From an uncultured Muribaculaceae bacterium (GTDB lineage: Bacteria > Bacteroidota > Bacteroidia > Bacteroidales > Muribaculaceae): a DNA stretch of 64,000 nucleotides. Shown one piece after another: positions 8,192 through 17,519 of the stretch. Below the pieces are notes generated by a model, which searched no databases, was not told the origin of the DNA, and saw only the letters and a list, made by a program, of their open reading frames with translations. Location: assembly GCA_910588065.1 (NCBI GenBank), contig CAJUPZ010000006.1:53110-117109 (forward strand). Direction: 5' to 3'. The translations under genes were made by a program, and so were the position numbers. Position 1 is the first letter of the stretch, and each line of letters begins with the position of its first letter.

Positions 8192-11100
8192 ATGAATTCT
8201 AATCTACTGAGCAGCTCTTCCAAAGCGCTGATAGAAAGCATGGCTACCGAGGTGCTGGTGCTTGACGGCGCAATGGGCACAATGATTCAACGCCTCAATC
8301 TGTCAGAGGATGATTTTCATCTCGAGGGGGTGACGCCCGCGGGACGCAGCGACCTGCGCGGGTGCAATGACCTTCTTGTGCTCACCGCTCCTGAAAAGAT
8401 TGAATTCATTCACAGCGAATATCTGAAAGCCGGCGCAAGAATTATCGAAACCGACACATTCAACGCCAATGCCCTGTCGCTTGCGGACTATGGTGTGAGC
8501 CACCTTGTCAAGGAGATAAACACCGCGGCGGTGGCTGTTGCCCGCAAAGCCATCAAGGAGAGCGGAACTCAGGCATGGGTGGCGGGAAGCGTGGGACCGG
8601 GCAACCATTCGCTGTCGCTGGCATCGGACCTTGAAGCCGACACCCCTGTTATATGGGACACAGTTGAGCAGGCCGCTTACGAGCAGATTCATGCTCTGGT
8701 CAGCGCCGGTGTTGACGCCATATTGCTTGAAACCTGCTTTGATGCGCTCAATACCAAGGCTGCAATCCATGCCGCCAAGCGGGCGATGGATGACCTGAAT
8801 GCCGAAGTGCCGATTATGATTTCAGCCACGCTGACGCAAAGCGGGCGCACTCTCAGCGGCCAGACCCTCGAGGCTTTCATAGCCACAGTGAGCCATGCCG
8901 AGCCTATTTCAGTAGGTCTCAACTGTGGCTTCGGAGCCGAAGACCTCGCTCCTTATATAGATATACTCGACAAGGCTCCGTTTGCGGTGAGCCTGCACCC
9001 CAATGCCGGGCTGCCCGACACGCTGGGCAATTACACCGAGACTCCTGAAAAGATGGCCTCTACCCTGCGGCCGTTGCTGCAAGGCGGTAAACTTAATATT
9101 GTGGGGGGCTGCTGCGGCACCACTCCCGCCCATATCGCTGCTATCGCCGCCGAGGCAGCCTGCGCGCCTGCCCGCAAGGTGGCTCAGAAAAGCTACGGCC
9201 TGAATGTTGCCGGGCTCGAACTGCTCCCCGAAAAAGAGTTCATAAAGGTGGGCGAGCGCTGCAATGTTGCCGGCAGCAGAAAATTTCTGCGCCTCATCAA
9301 GGATGGGTGCGATGGCGAGGCTGTGGCAATAGCCGCCGCGCAGGTTGCTGCCGGAGCCGACATTGTAGATATCAACATGGATGATCCCATGCTTGACGCC
9401 CGTTCAAAAATGTGCTCATTCATAACGCTTATCGGTGCCGAGCCTGAGATTGCAAAGGCTCCCCTTATGATCGACACCAGTATCTGGGAGATTGCCGTGG
9501 AAGCATTGAAAAAGGTGCAGGGCAAGCCTATCGTCAACTCAATCAGCCTCAAAGAGGGAGCCGATGCTATGCTGCGCAAGGCAATGCTCCTCAGGCGCAT
9601 GGGAGCAGCCGTTGTGGTGATGGCCTTTGACGAAAAAGGGCAAGCCGACACATTCGGGCGCAAGATAGAGGTGTGCGAGCGTGCATACCGGCTGCTCACC
9701 GGCGCAGGGTTTCCTGCAGAAGATATTATCTTTGACCCGAATATACTTGCCGTAGCCACCGGCATTGAGGAGCACGCCGACTATGCCGCCGATTTTATCC
9801 GCGCCGCCGGATGGATCCGCGCAAATCTGCCGGGCGCCCATGTGAGCGGCGGACTGAGCAATCTTTCATTCTCATTCAGAGGCAACAACTATGTGCGTGA
9901 GGCCATGCACGCTGTTTTTCTGCGCCACGCAACAGCGCAGGGTATGGACATGGCCATTGTCAACCCCTCCACGCTGCTCAACCCGGACACTCTGCCGGCC
10001 GACCTTGCCGAGGCAGTTGACGCCGTGCTGCTCAACAAGGACAGCGAGGCCACCAACAGGCTCATAGACATAGCCCAGCGCATAAAGGCCGCCGAGGATG
10101 CTAAAAAAGCATCCGGAGAGACCAAGCCGGCTGCTGCCCCTGCCGGCGCACCCACAGCGGCCGGACAGATTGAGGAGATGGTGGTGAAGGGACACGCCGA
10201 CGGCATTGAGCCGCTGCTTGACACCTGCATGGCCGAGACCGGGAGCGCCTTCGGAGTTGTCGACGACCCGCTTATGAGAGGCATGAACCGTGTCGGCGAC
10301 CTGTTCGGAGCCGGCAAGATGTTCCTGCCCCAGGTGGTGCGCAGCGCCAAGGTGATGAAGCAGGCAGTTGCCCACCTCACCCCCGCGATAGAGGCTGAAA
10401 AGAGTGCCGGAGGGGGAGCCTCCGCCGGCAAGCTGGTCATAGCCACAGTCAAGGGCGATGTCCACGACATAGGCAAGAATATTGTTGGTGTTATAATGAG
10501 CTGCAACGGCTACAGCGTCATAGACCTCGGTGTGATGGTGCCTCCCGAAACCATTATCGACACCGCGATAGAGCAAGGGGCCGATTTCATCGGGCTCAGC
10601 GGCCTGATAACCCCATCGCTCGAGGAGATGCGCACTGTGGCGCGCATGATGGAGGAGCGCGGCATGAAGATACCGCTGCTTGTGGGTGGCGCCGCCGCGT
10701 CAGAACTCCACACCGCTGTGAAGATAGCCCCTCTGTACAGCGGCCCGGTTGTATACACCCGCGATGCCGCCGCACTGCCGGGAGTGGCACAGAAATTCGC
10801 CTCCGATGCCACCGCTGCTGAAGCATTCGCCCGGCTGCGCGAACATCAGAAGGCAAAGCGCGACAGCTACAATGAAAGCCTCAACCATTTACCGCTCGAG
10901 CAGGCGCGGAAGCAGCGCCATGTTTTTGACGAAGCGCAGAAAGCATCCGCTCCGCGGGTGTGCGGCACCCACACCTTGGAAATACCGGTGGCCGAAGCCC
11001 GCAATCTCATCAACTGGCGGCCATTCTTCGCCGCATGGAATCTTGACGCATCGCTTGCTTCCATTGCCGCTACCGGCAGCTGCCCCCACTGCCACGATAT

Positions 11101-11866
11101 GTGGCTCGCTTCGCTGAATGCCGGGCAGCGCGCCAAAGGCAAGGAGGCTATAAGGCTGTTCTCGGATGCGTCAAAAGTGCTGGACACACTTTGTGTCGAA
11201 TCGGCGACACTCCGCGCCCGCGTGGTGTTCGCTGATGCCCGTTCCGCCGGCGATGACATTGTGCTCGACACCGAAGGCCGCTCGATAACCATACCCACCC
11301 TGCGGCAGCAGGCCGCGGACTCTGCAACCGGCGAATGCCTCGCTTTGTCCGACTTCATATCACCCGCCGACGACCATGCAGCGCTCTTTGCCGTAACTAC
11401 TTCCGGGGCGGTTGAGAATATGGTGAAGCAATATTCCGAAGCCGGCGACAGCTATATGGCGCTCGTGAGCCAGAGCGTTGCCGACCGTCTTGCCGAGGCG
11501 GCTACCGAATGGCTCCACCGCGAGGTGCGCCTGAACCTGTGGGGCTACTCCGATGAGACTCCCGATTCAAACCCCGCCAACCTGCTGCGCCAGTACTACC
11601 CCGGCATCCGTCCGGCGATAGGCTACCCCTCGCTGCCCGACCAGTCGCTTATATTCGAAACAGACAAACTGCTGCATTATAGCGAAACAGGAATCACAGT
11701 AACCGAAAACGGAGCTATGAGTCCGGCTGCATCCACCACCGGAATCATGATCGGCTACGGCGGCAGCAGATACTTTGTTGTGGGCCCGGTTGACGAAACC
11801 CAGAAAAATGACTACGCCCGCCGCCGGGGTATGGCAACGGACGCAGTCAAGAAATATCTTCCGTAG
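8192..11866 (+). CDS. metH: Cobalamin-dependent methionine synthase
   Basis: A 1224-aa cytoplasmic enzyme of full family length that methylates homocysteine using methyltetrahydrofolate and B12. Domain order is canonical. The homocysteine/zinc domain comes first (about 15-330; zinc ligands in GLNCGFG and the CC pair at 307-308). The pterin-binding domain follows (about 340-610, beginning FIKVGERCNVAGSRKF), then a B12 cap, then the B12-binding domain with DVHDIGKN, whose cobalt-ligand His is residue 758. The C-terminal AdoMet reactivation domain begins near 900. A low-complexity Ala/Pro linker (about 645-660) separates the modules. Together with mtnN and luxS further on, it closes the activated-methyl cycle. 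Confidence 0.97.
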   Translation: MNSNLLSSSSKALIESMATEVLVLDGAMGTMIQRLNLSEDDFHLEGVTPAGRSDLRGCNDLLVLTAPEKIEFIHSEYLKAGARIIETDTFNANALSLADYGVSHLVKEINTAAVAVARKAIKESGTQAWVAGSVGPGNHSLSLASDLEADTPVIWDTVEQAAYEQIHALVSAGVDAILLETCFDALNTKAAIHAAKRAMDDLNAEVPIMISATLTQSGRTLSGQTLEAFIATVSHAEPISVGLNCGFGAEDLAPYIDILDKAPFAVSLHPNAGLPDTLGNYTETPEKMASTLRPLLQGGKLNIVGGCCGTTPAHIAAIAAEAACAPARKVAQKSYGLNVAGLELLPEKEFIKVGERCNVAGSRKFLRLIKDGCDGEAVAIAAAQVAAGADIVDINMDDPMLDARSKMCSFITLIGAEPEIAKAPLMIDTSIWEIAVEALKKVQGKPIVNSISLKEGADAMLRKAMLLRRMGAAVVVMAFDEKGQADTFGRKIEVCERAYRLLTGAGFPAEDIIFDPNILAVATGIEEHADYAADFIRAAGWIRANLPGAHVSGGLSNLSFSFRGNNYVREAMHAVFLRHATAQGMDMAIVNPSTLLNPDTLPADLAEAVDAVLLNKDSEATNRLIDIAQRIKAAEDAKKASGETKPAAAPAGAPTAAGQIEEMVVKGHADGIEPLLDTCMAETGSAFGVVDDPLMRGMNRVGDLFGAGKMFLPQVVRSAKVMKQAVAHLTPAIEAEKSAGGGASAGKLVIATVKGDVHDIGKNIVGVIMSCNGYSVIDLGVMVPPETIIDTAIEQGADFIGLSGLITPSLEEMRTVARMMEERGMKIPLLVGGAAASELHTAVKIAPLYSGPVVYTRDAAALPGVAQKFASDATAAEAFARLREHQKAKRDSYNESLNHLPLEQARKQRHVFDEAQKASAPRVCGTHTLEIPVAEARNLINWRPFFAAWNLDASLASIAATGSCPHCHDMWLASLNAGQRAKGKEAIRLFSDASKVLDTLCVESATLRARVVFADARSAGDDIVLDTEGRSITIPTLRQQAADSATGECLALSDFISPADDHAALFAVTTSGAVENMVKQYSEAGDSYMALVSQSVADRLAEAATEWLHREVRLNLWGYSDETPDSNPANLLRQYYPGIRPAIGYPSLPDQSLIFETDKLLHYSETGITVTENGAMSPAASTTGIMIGYGGSRYFVVGPVDETQKNDYARRRGMATDAVKKYLP

Positions 11867-11879
11867 GAAAAATACCGTA

Positions 11880-13538
11880 TCAGTGCTGGTACAGGTAGCG
11901 CTTGATTGAGCGTTTGGGCGTTTTTTCAAACTCCTCGCTCTTGATTTCCACGCGCGCCACCTGCGAGTAGGCAGGCAGTTCCTTGTTGAGCTGCACCAGA
12001 TTGTCGGTCATAAGCTTCTCAAGCTCGTCGGCCGATATATTCTGATGTATTACATTGTCCATATCCGGATATACAAGGGCAATGAGCTTGCCGCTGTCCT
12101 CAACCACAATCGACTCGCCTACGTATGGCATATTGTTGAGTTTCTGCTCTATCTCCTCGGGATATATATTCTGTCCCGACGGGCCGAGAATCATATTCTT
12201 GTCGCGACCGCGGAGATAGATGTAATTATCCTCATCCACGCAGCCAATGTCGCCGGTGCTCATCCATCCGTCAGCGTCAAAAGCCTCGGCGGTAGCCTCC
12301 TCATTCTTATAATATCCTTTCATCACATTGTCACCGCGCACCCAGATGACACCCGGGGTATTGACGGGATCGGGCGACGCCACACGGATTTCCATACGGT
12401 CAACAAGCTTTCCGCACGAGCCGGGACGGCCCTCATTGTGAGGCGCATACGAAATAAGCGGCGCGCACTCTGTCATGCCGTAGCCCACTGTGAAGGGGAA
12501 GCCGATGCGGCGGAGGAAAGTCTCCACCTCTTTGTTGAGGGCAGCCCCACCGATAACAATCTCCTGCAGATTGCCCCCGAAAGTGTCGGTGAGCTTCTCC
12601 TTGATTTTGCCGAGCAGGCGGTCGTCGACAAACGGCACATGGAGCAGGAATTTCATATAGGGTTTCTCCAGCAGCGGGAACACCTTTGTGCGTATTATCT
12701 TTTCGAGAATCAGCGGCACAGCCACAATGAGCTTCGGATGCACAGCCGCGAAAGCCTCCATGATTATACGGGGCGACGGTGTGCGGGTGAGGAAAGTGAC
12801 ATGGCAGCCCTTGATGAGCGGGTGGAGCATCTCCACAACCAGTCCATACATGTGGGCCAGCGGCAGCATACACACTATGCCGTCGCCAGGCACAAGGAAA
12901 TCGAGATGGTCGATGGTGTACTCTATATTGCTCCATAGATTGCCGTATGTCACCATAACCCCTTTGGAGAAACCGGTGCTGCCCGAGGTGTAGTTTATAA
13001 GAGCCACATCATCCCTTCTGGGGAGGCTCACCTCCATATCGTCGACAGTAAACCGCTCGGGATACGCCTCGCCGAAATAGAGATTGAGGTTTGCCCTTGC
13101 CTGATTCAGGAGCTCGCTGCGCGACATCAGCAGAGAGAAATCGCTGATGAGCAGCACCCCGTCAAGCGCCGGCATCACCGAAGCGTCGAGGTTTTCCCAC
13201 GTTCCGGCGTCGGCAAAGAGCAGCTTCGCCTCGCTGTGGTTCACGAGGTGGTGTATATTGTCAGGCTTGAACTCATGGAGCACCGGCACCGCTATAGCGC
13301 CGTAAGTGATGATGCCGAGAAAAGCCATAGCCCACTGGGCGGAATTGCGTCCGCAGAGAGCGACCTTGTCGCCGGGCTTCACCCCCGCGCTCTTGAAGAG
13401 TATGTGCAGTTTGGTAATCTTACGGGCAACATCCTTGTACTGAAATGATGCGCCGTTGTAATCAGTCAAGGCAAGCAGCTCCCAATTATTGCGGAGCGAC
13501 TGCAATATGTAAGCGTTTAAGCTATCCTGATGATGCAT
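11880..13538 (-). CDS. AMP-binding long-chain fatty acid-CoA ligase family protein
   Basis: A 552-aa adenylate-forming enzyme, probably a long-chain acyl-CoA synthetase acting at the inner face of the membrane. The ATP/AMP P-loop is YTSGSTGFSKG. The A5 motif is GYGMTECAPL, and the A7/A8 region is GWMSTGDIG followed by DEDNYIYLRGRDKNMI. The C-terminal Lys-containing motif EKTPKRSIKR is also present. The frame extends further upstream, but the ATG at 13538 (MHHQDSLNAY) is preferred because it lies 20 nt after a promoter read on the same strand. The gene stops 13 nt from the metH stop, in convergent orientation. Substrate chain length cannot be read from sequence. Confidence 0.88.
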   Translation of the reverse strand: MHHQDSLNAYILQSLRNNWELLALTDYNGASFQYKDVARKITKLHILFKSAGVKPGDKVALCGRNSAQWAMAFLGIITYGAIAVPVLHEFKPDNIHHLVNHSEAKLLFADAGTWENLDASVMPALDGVLLISDFSLLMSRSELLNQARANLNLYFGEAYPERFTVDDMEVSLPRRDDVALINYTSGSTGFSKGVMVTYGNLWSNIEYTIDHLDFLVPGDGIVCMLPLAHMYGLVVEMLHPLIKGCHVTFLTRTPSPRIIMEAFAAVHPKLIVAVPLILEKIIRTKVFPLLEKPYMKFLLHVPFVDDRLLGKIKEKLTDTFGGNLQEIVIGGAALNKEVETFLRRIGFPFTVGYGMTECAPLISYAPHNEGRPGSCGKLVDRMEIRVASPDPVNTPGVIWVRGDNVMKGYYKNEEATAEAFDADGWMSTGDIGCVDEDNYIYLRGRDKNMILGPSGQNIYPEEIEQKLNNMPYVGESIVVEDSGKLIALVYPDMDNVIHQNISADELEKLMTDNLVQLNKELPAYSQVARVEIKSEEFEKTPKRSIKRYLYQH

Positions 13539-13557
13539 AATATTTCGGTTATATCTG

Positions 13558-13589
13558 CAAATGTAATCAAAATCATATTGATTAACCAA
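13558..13589 (-). promoter_or_regulatory. Promoter of the acyl-CoA ligase gene
   Basis: On the minus strand, TTGG (13586-13589), a 20-nt spacer and TACATTTG (13558-13565) give a good Bacteroidetes-type promoter, with the start codon 20 nt downstream. It is back to back with the promoter of the thioredoxin gene. Confidence 0.65.
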
Positions 13590-13628
13590 TAAACGCGACC
13601 AAATGTTACATTACCCGTACAAATTTCT

Positions 13629-13636
13629 TATATTTG
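13629..13636 (+). promoter_or_regulatory. Promoter of the thioredoxin lipoprotein gene, -7 box
   Basis: TATATTTG at 13629-13636 matches the -7 consensus and lies 25 nt before the ATG at 13662. The -33 element is poorly conserved. Confidence 0.6.
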
Positions 13637-13661
13637 CACCCATCATTAACCGTAATATCAA

Positions 13662-14693
13662 ATGAAACGAACATTTCTGACATTCTTATGCGCCGGCGCT
13701 CTCGCCGTGTCATGCGCCACCGCCTCGACGGCCGACAAATACACCGTCACCCTGCCCCTTACAGAGGATGAGGATGGCCTCACCGCCTATATCGTGAGCT
13801 TCGATTCCGGCGAGAAAGTGGATTCGACAGTTGTTGCGGACGGCAAAGCTGTTTTCAACGGCGAGGTGACAACTCCCCTTTTCGCCCGCATCATCCTTGA
13901 CGGCAACCGCGCCGGCATGCTGGTTCTCGAGCCCGGCGACATCAGCGCCAACGCCTCAACCCGCCTTGCCTCCGGCACCCCCACCAACGATGCCATGACC
14001 CAGCTCTTTGAAAAGCAGAGCGCGCTCGAAAAGAAATTCCGCTCACTGGGCGACACCGCCACCAAAGAGCAGAAAGAGGCCATCATTGCTGAATACCAGC
14101 AGCTGTCCAAGGATGCCCTTGCGCAGAATATCAACAACCCGCTCGGCCTGTACCTCTTTATTCAGGAGTGCTACAACTGGGATCTTAACGCTCTCAACGC
14201 CCAGCTCGCCGCACACCCGCAGTTTGCCGACTCCAAGCGTGTGCAGACACTGCGCCAGGGGCTCATCAACAAAGCCGAGACCTCGGTAGGCAAGAAATTC
14301 AAAGACTTCGAAATAACCTACAACGGCGAGACCAAACGCCTCAGCGACTATGTTGGCAAAGGCAAATACACCCTCGTTGACTTCTGGGCAAGCTGGTGCG
14401 GCCCCTGCATCCGCGAGACCGCTGTCATCAAGGAGCTCTACAACAAGTACTCCGACAAGATGGACTTCCTGGGGGTAGCCGTGTGGGACGAACCCGCCAA
14501 CACCCTCAAGGCCATAGAGAAGCACTCGCTGCCCTGGGAGCAGATTCTCAACACACAGAATGTCGCCACCGATATCTACGGCATACCCGCCATTCCGTGC
14601 ATCATACTCTTTGACCCGGAAGGCAACATCGTGAGCCGCGACAAGCAGGATGCCGACCTTGTTGCCGATGTTGACGCCGCAATGAGCAAGTAA
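13662..14693 (+). CDS. Thioredoxin-like (TlpA/ResA family) lipoprotein with DUF4369-type N-terminus
   Basis: A 343-aa envelope protein-disulfide reductase or oxidoreductase. The N-terminus is a lipoprotein signal (MKRTFLTFLCAGALAVSC, lipobox Cys18). Residues about 25-205 resemble the DUF4369 beta-rich and helical module that precedes thioredoxin domains in Bacteroidetes. The thioredoxin fold follows, with the active site WCGPC (Cys246, Cys249) and a cis-Pro region (GIPAIPCIILFDPEG). It is probably tethered in the periplasm or outer membrane. It has its own promoter and terminator, so it is a single-gene unit. The physiological substrate is unknown. Confidence 0.88.
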   Translation: MKRTFLTFLCAGALAVSCATASTADKYTVTLPLTEDEDGLTAYIVSFDSGEKVDSTVVADGKAVFNGEVTTPLFARIILDGNRAGMLVLEPGDISANASTRLASGTPTNDAMTQLFEKQSALEKKFRSLGDTATKEQKEAIIAEYQQLSKDALAQNINNPLGLYLFIQECYNWDLNALNAQLAAHPQFADSKRVQTLRQGLINKAETSVGKKFKDFEITYNGETKRLSDYVGKGKYTLVDFWASWCGPCIRETAVIKELYNKYSDKMDFLGVAVWDEPANTLKAIEKHSLPWEQILNTQNVATDIYGIPAIPCIILFDPEGNIVSRDKQDADLVADVDAAMSK

Positions 14694-14718
14694 ACACACT
14701 CCTTAATATATAGCCATA

Positions 14719-14756
14719 GCGCGCCGCCCGTCTTTGATGAGGTGGCGCGCGTTTTT
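14719..14756 (+). terminator. Rho-independent terminator after the thioredoxin gene
   Basis: GCGCGCC (14719-14725) pairs with GGCGCGC (14744-14750); three more inner pairs follow, including one G-U. T6 comes directly after. Confidence 0.9.
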
Positions 14757-14811
14757 TCACCCCGGACTGTTAAATATCAAATAATCACCTGCTCCGGTAA
14801 TCTTTTTCAAC

Positions 14812-14834
14812 AGCATAAGTGTTTTATTTATGCT
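14812..14834. promoter_or_regulatory. Inverted repeat in the gadB leader region
   Basis: AGCATAA (14812-14818) and TTATGCT (14828-14834) form a 7-bp inverted repeat with a 9-nt spacer about 70 nt before gadB. No clear promoter could be read in the 150 nt upstream of gadB, so this may be an operator of a regulated, weak-consensus promoter. Evidence is thin. Confidence 0.3.
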
Positions 14835-14903
14835 TCAAGACCCTGATTTCGCCTTAAAGCTTCACTACACAAATCTGAATCCTAACACTAAAAACAAACT
14901 ACT

Positions 14904-16343
14904 ATGCTCGACCAGAACTTAGACCCCAACTTCCGCAAAGGTGACGCAAAAACTGATGTTTTCGGCTCAGACGCAATGCTGCAGGCCGCACCCGTTCAGA
15001 AAATTCCCGCCGGCCCCACCACTCAGGAAATCGCCTACCAGATGGTGAAGGACGAAACATTCGCCCAGACCCAACCCCGACTCAACCTCGCCACATTCGT
15101 GACAACCTATATGGACGAATATGCCACCCGGCTTATGAACGAGGCAATCAATATCAACTATATTGACGAAACAGAATATCCCCGCGTTGCCGTGATGTGC
15201 CAGAAATGTATCAACATTGTGGCAAACCTATGGAACACCCCCGAGACAAACACATGGAAAGCCGGAGCACTTGCAATCGGCTCTTCAGAAGCGTGCATGC
15301 TCGGTGCCCTCGCCGCACTCAAGCGCTGGAAAGAGCGTCGTAAAAAAGCCGGCAAGCCATACGACAAACCAAATCTTGTGATGTCAACCGCCTATCAGGT
15401 TGTCTGGGAAAAATTCTGTAACTTCTGGGATGTAGAGATGCGCCTTGTGCCCCTCACCGCCGAACATCCCACCCTTGATGTTGACAAGGCTGTGGAGATG
15501 TGTGATGAAAACACCATCTGCGTAGTTCCTATCATGGGTGTTACCTGGACAGGCATGAACGATGATGTAGAGGCTCTTGACGCAGCCCTTGACAAATACA
15601 ACGCTGCCACAGGCAACGAAGTGTGCATCCACATCGACGCAGCCTCAGGCGGCTTCATTCTGCCGTTCCTTGACCCTGACAAGAAATGGGATTTCCGCCT
15701 CAAATGGGTTCTGTCAATCAGCACCTCCGGCCACAAGTTCGGCCTTGTATATCCGGGTCTCGGATGGGTGGTATGGAAAGACAAGAAGTATCTGCCGGCC
15801 GATATGGCGTTTACCGTCAACTATCTCGGCGCGGAGGTGACACAGGTAGGCCTCAACTACTCACGCCCCGCAGCGCAGATTCTCGGCCAGTACTACCAGT
15901 TTATCCGCATGGGCTTCGAGGGCTACAAGAATGTGCAGTTTAACTCCCTGTCAGTTGCCCAGTATCTTGACGACAAGGTTAGCGCCATGCCTGCATTCGA
16001 GGCATACGTGCCCGGCAAGCTGCCCAACCCGATCTTTGTCTGGCGCATGAAAGCCGACTTCCAGAAAACGGCAAAATGGACTCTCTACGACCTTCAGGAC
16101 AAGCTCGCACAGAAGGGCTGGATGGTGCCCGCATATACAATGCCTGCAAACATCGAGACCATGGTGGTGATGCGTGTGCTGTGCAAGCAGGGATTCAGCC
16201 GCGATATGGCCGACCAGCTCATCGCCGACATCGAATTTGCTGTCAATGAGCTCAATGCGCTCGAATATCCGACTACAACCCGCATAGCCATGGAGAAAAA
16301 CACTCCACTTGTGGCCAAGACATTCAACCATACCGGTAAATAA
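14904..16343 (+). CDS. gadB: Glutamate decarboxylase
   Basis: A 479-aa PLP enzyme that converts glutamate to GABA and CO2, consuming one cytoplasmic proton. Family features seen are the N-terminal FVTTYMDEYATRLMNEAININYIDETEYP-type core (start only quoted here as FVTTYMDEYA), the substrate region IGSSEACMLG, and the PLP Lys in SGHKFG (Lys278), preceded by HIDAASGGF. Length matches GadA/GadB. It is the first gene of the gadB-glsA-gadC cluster, with a terminator between it and glsA. Together with the antiporter and glutaminase it forms a glutamate/glutamine-dependent acid-resistance system. Confidence 0.96.
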   Translation: MLDQNLDPNFRKGDAKTDVFGSDAMLQAAPVQKIPAGPTTQEIAYQMVKDETFAQTQPRLNLATFVTTYMDEYATRLMNEAININYIDETEYPRVAVMCQKCINIVANLWNTPETNTWKAGALAIGSSEACMLGALAALKRWKERRKKAGKPYDKPNLVMSTAYQVVWEKFCNFWDVEMRLVPLTAEHPTLDVDKAVEMCDENTICVVPIMGVTWTGMNDDVEALDAALDKYNAATGNEVCIHIDAASGGFILPFLDPDKKWDFRLKWVLSISTSGHKFGLVYPGLGWVVWKDKKYLPADMAFTVNYLGAEVTQVGLNYSRPAAQILGQYYQFIRMGFEGYKNVQFNSLSVAQYLDDKVSAMPAFEAYVPGKLPNPIFVWRMKADFQKTAKWTLYDLQDKLAQKGWMVPAYTMPANIETMVVMRVLCKQGFSRDMADQLIADIEFAVNELNALEYPTTTRIAMEKNTPLVAKTFNHTGK

Positions 16344-16399
16344 TTATCCGTGAGAAAGCATAATTATTCAAAAGTTTGACTAATTTAGCACCCTGAATA

Positions 16400-16448
16400 C
16401 CGGCAGGCAGCTTCTGCGCTATGCAGCGGTTACCTGCCGGCTTTTTTT
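16400..16448 (+). terminator. Rho-independent terminator between gadB and glsA
   Basis: CCGGCAGG (16400-16407) pairs with CCTGCCGG (16433-16440), with a 25-nt loop, and CT7 follows. It may be partial, since glsA begins 22 nt later without an obvious promoter of its own, so read-through could couple the genes. Confidence 0.85.
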
Positions 16449-16470
16449 AAACGAATCATAACCGACAAGT

Positions 16471-17436
16471 ATGGACATCAAACTCACAAAAGCTCAGATA
16501 AAAGAAGCGGCTCAGCAGGCTTTTGACTATGCATCCACAGTAACCGGAGGAGAGAACGCGCACTACATTCCCTATCTCGCCAACATTGACTCCAACCTGT
16601 TTGGACTCAGCGTGATGCTGCCGGACGGCACTGCCTTCAATTTCGGTGACACCACATACAAGTTTGGCATAGAGTCAGTGTCAAAGGTGCCTACAGCAAT
16701 CCTCGCCATGATTCAGGACTCACCGCAGGGGGTGCTTGAAAAGATCGGTGCCGACGCCACCGGCCTGCCCTTCAACTCCATCTTCGCGATTCTGCTCGAG
16801 AACCACTCACCCTCCACCCCGTTGGTCAACGCCGGCGCCATCTCAGCCTGCTCGATGATTAACCCGAAGGGCAACAGCGAAGCCAAATGGAAGGCGATTG
16901 TTGACAACATCACTGACCTATGCGGCAGCGCACCGGTGCTGATCGATGAATTGTACCGGAGCGAGAGTGAGACCAACTTCAACAACCGCGCCATAGCCTG
17001 GCTGCTCAAAAACTACGAGCGTATCTATGACGACCCCTCGATGAGCCTTGACCTTTACACCCGACAGTGCTCGCTCGGCATCACCTGCGAACAGCTCTCC
17101 GTGATGGCCGCCACAATAGCATCCCACGGTGTCAATCCGCTCACAGGCAAAAGAGTTTTTGACCAGGCCATATCCCCGAAAATCACCACCCTGATTGCCA
17201 CGGTAGGCTTCTACCAAAGCACCGGCAACTGGCTATACACCAGCGGCATTCCGGCAAAGAGCGGCGTTGGCGGAGGTGTGCTCGGCGTGCTCCCCGGCGT
17301 ATTCGGTATAGCCGCTTTCGCTCCCCCGTTGGACGAAGCCGGCAACTCTGTCAAAGCGCAGGCCGCAGTCAAGAAATTCATGAACATCCTTGGACTCGGA
17401 CTGATGAACGGCGACTTCGTTACCATCGCCGACTAA
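16471..17436 (+). CDS. glsA: Glutaminase
   Basis: A 321-aa serine-dependent beta-lactamase-fold glutaminase that hydrolyses glutamine to glutamate and ammonia. The catalytic SVSK tetrad (Ser69-Lys72) follows FGDTTYKFGIE. Other conserved pieces are NAGAI, SLGITCEQLSVMAA and SGIPAKSGVGGGV. Length is typical. Being between gadB and gadC indicates a role in acid resistance: ammonia release neutralises protons and the product glutamate feeds GadB. Confidence 0.95.
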   Translation: MDIKLTKAQIKEAAQQAFDYASTVTGGENAHYIPYLANIDSNLFGLSVMLPDGTAFNFGDTTYKFGIESVSKVPTAILAMIQDSPQGVLEKIGADATGLPFNSIFAILLENHSPSTPLVNAGAISACSMINPKGNSEAKWKAIVDNITDLCGSAPVLIDELYRSESETNFNNRAIAWLLKNYERIYDDPSMSLDLYTRQCSLGITCEQLSVMAATIASHGVNPLTGKRVFDQAISPKITTLIATVGFYQSTGNWLYTSGIPAKSGVGGGVLGVLPGVFGIAAFAPPLDEAGNSVKAQAAVKKFMNILGLGLMNGDFVTIAD

Positions 17437-17519
17437 GAGTATATTTACTTTTAAGTCGGTGGTGGCAACTCTCTCCCCTTTTTCACTTCAACTATTATCT
17501 AACACACACTCTTACTATT

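Noticed and set aside
9872..10576. Minus-strand open frame of 234 codons inside metH
   Set aside because: Covers the conserved B12 domain of metH on the other strand; His/Gly-rich shadow.
12045..12938. Plus-strand open frame of 297 codons
   Set aside because: Antisense to the AMP-binding ligase with well-conserved motifs.
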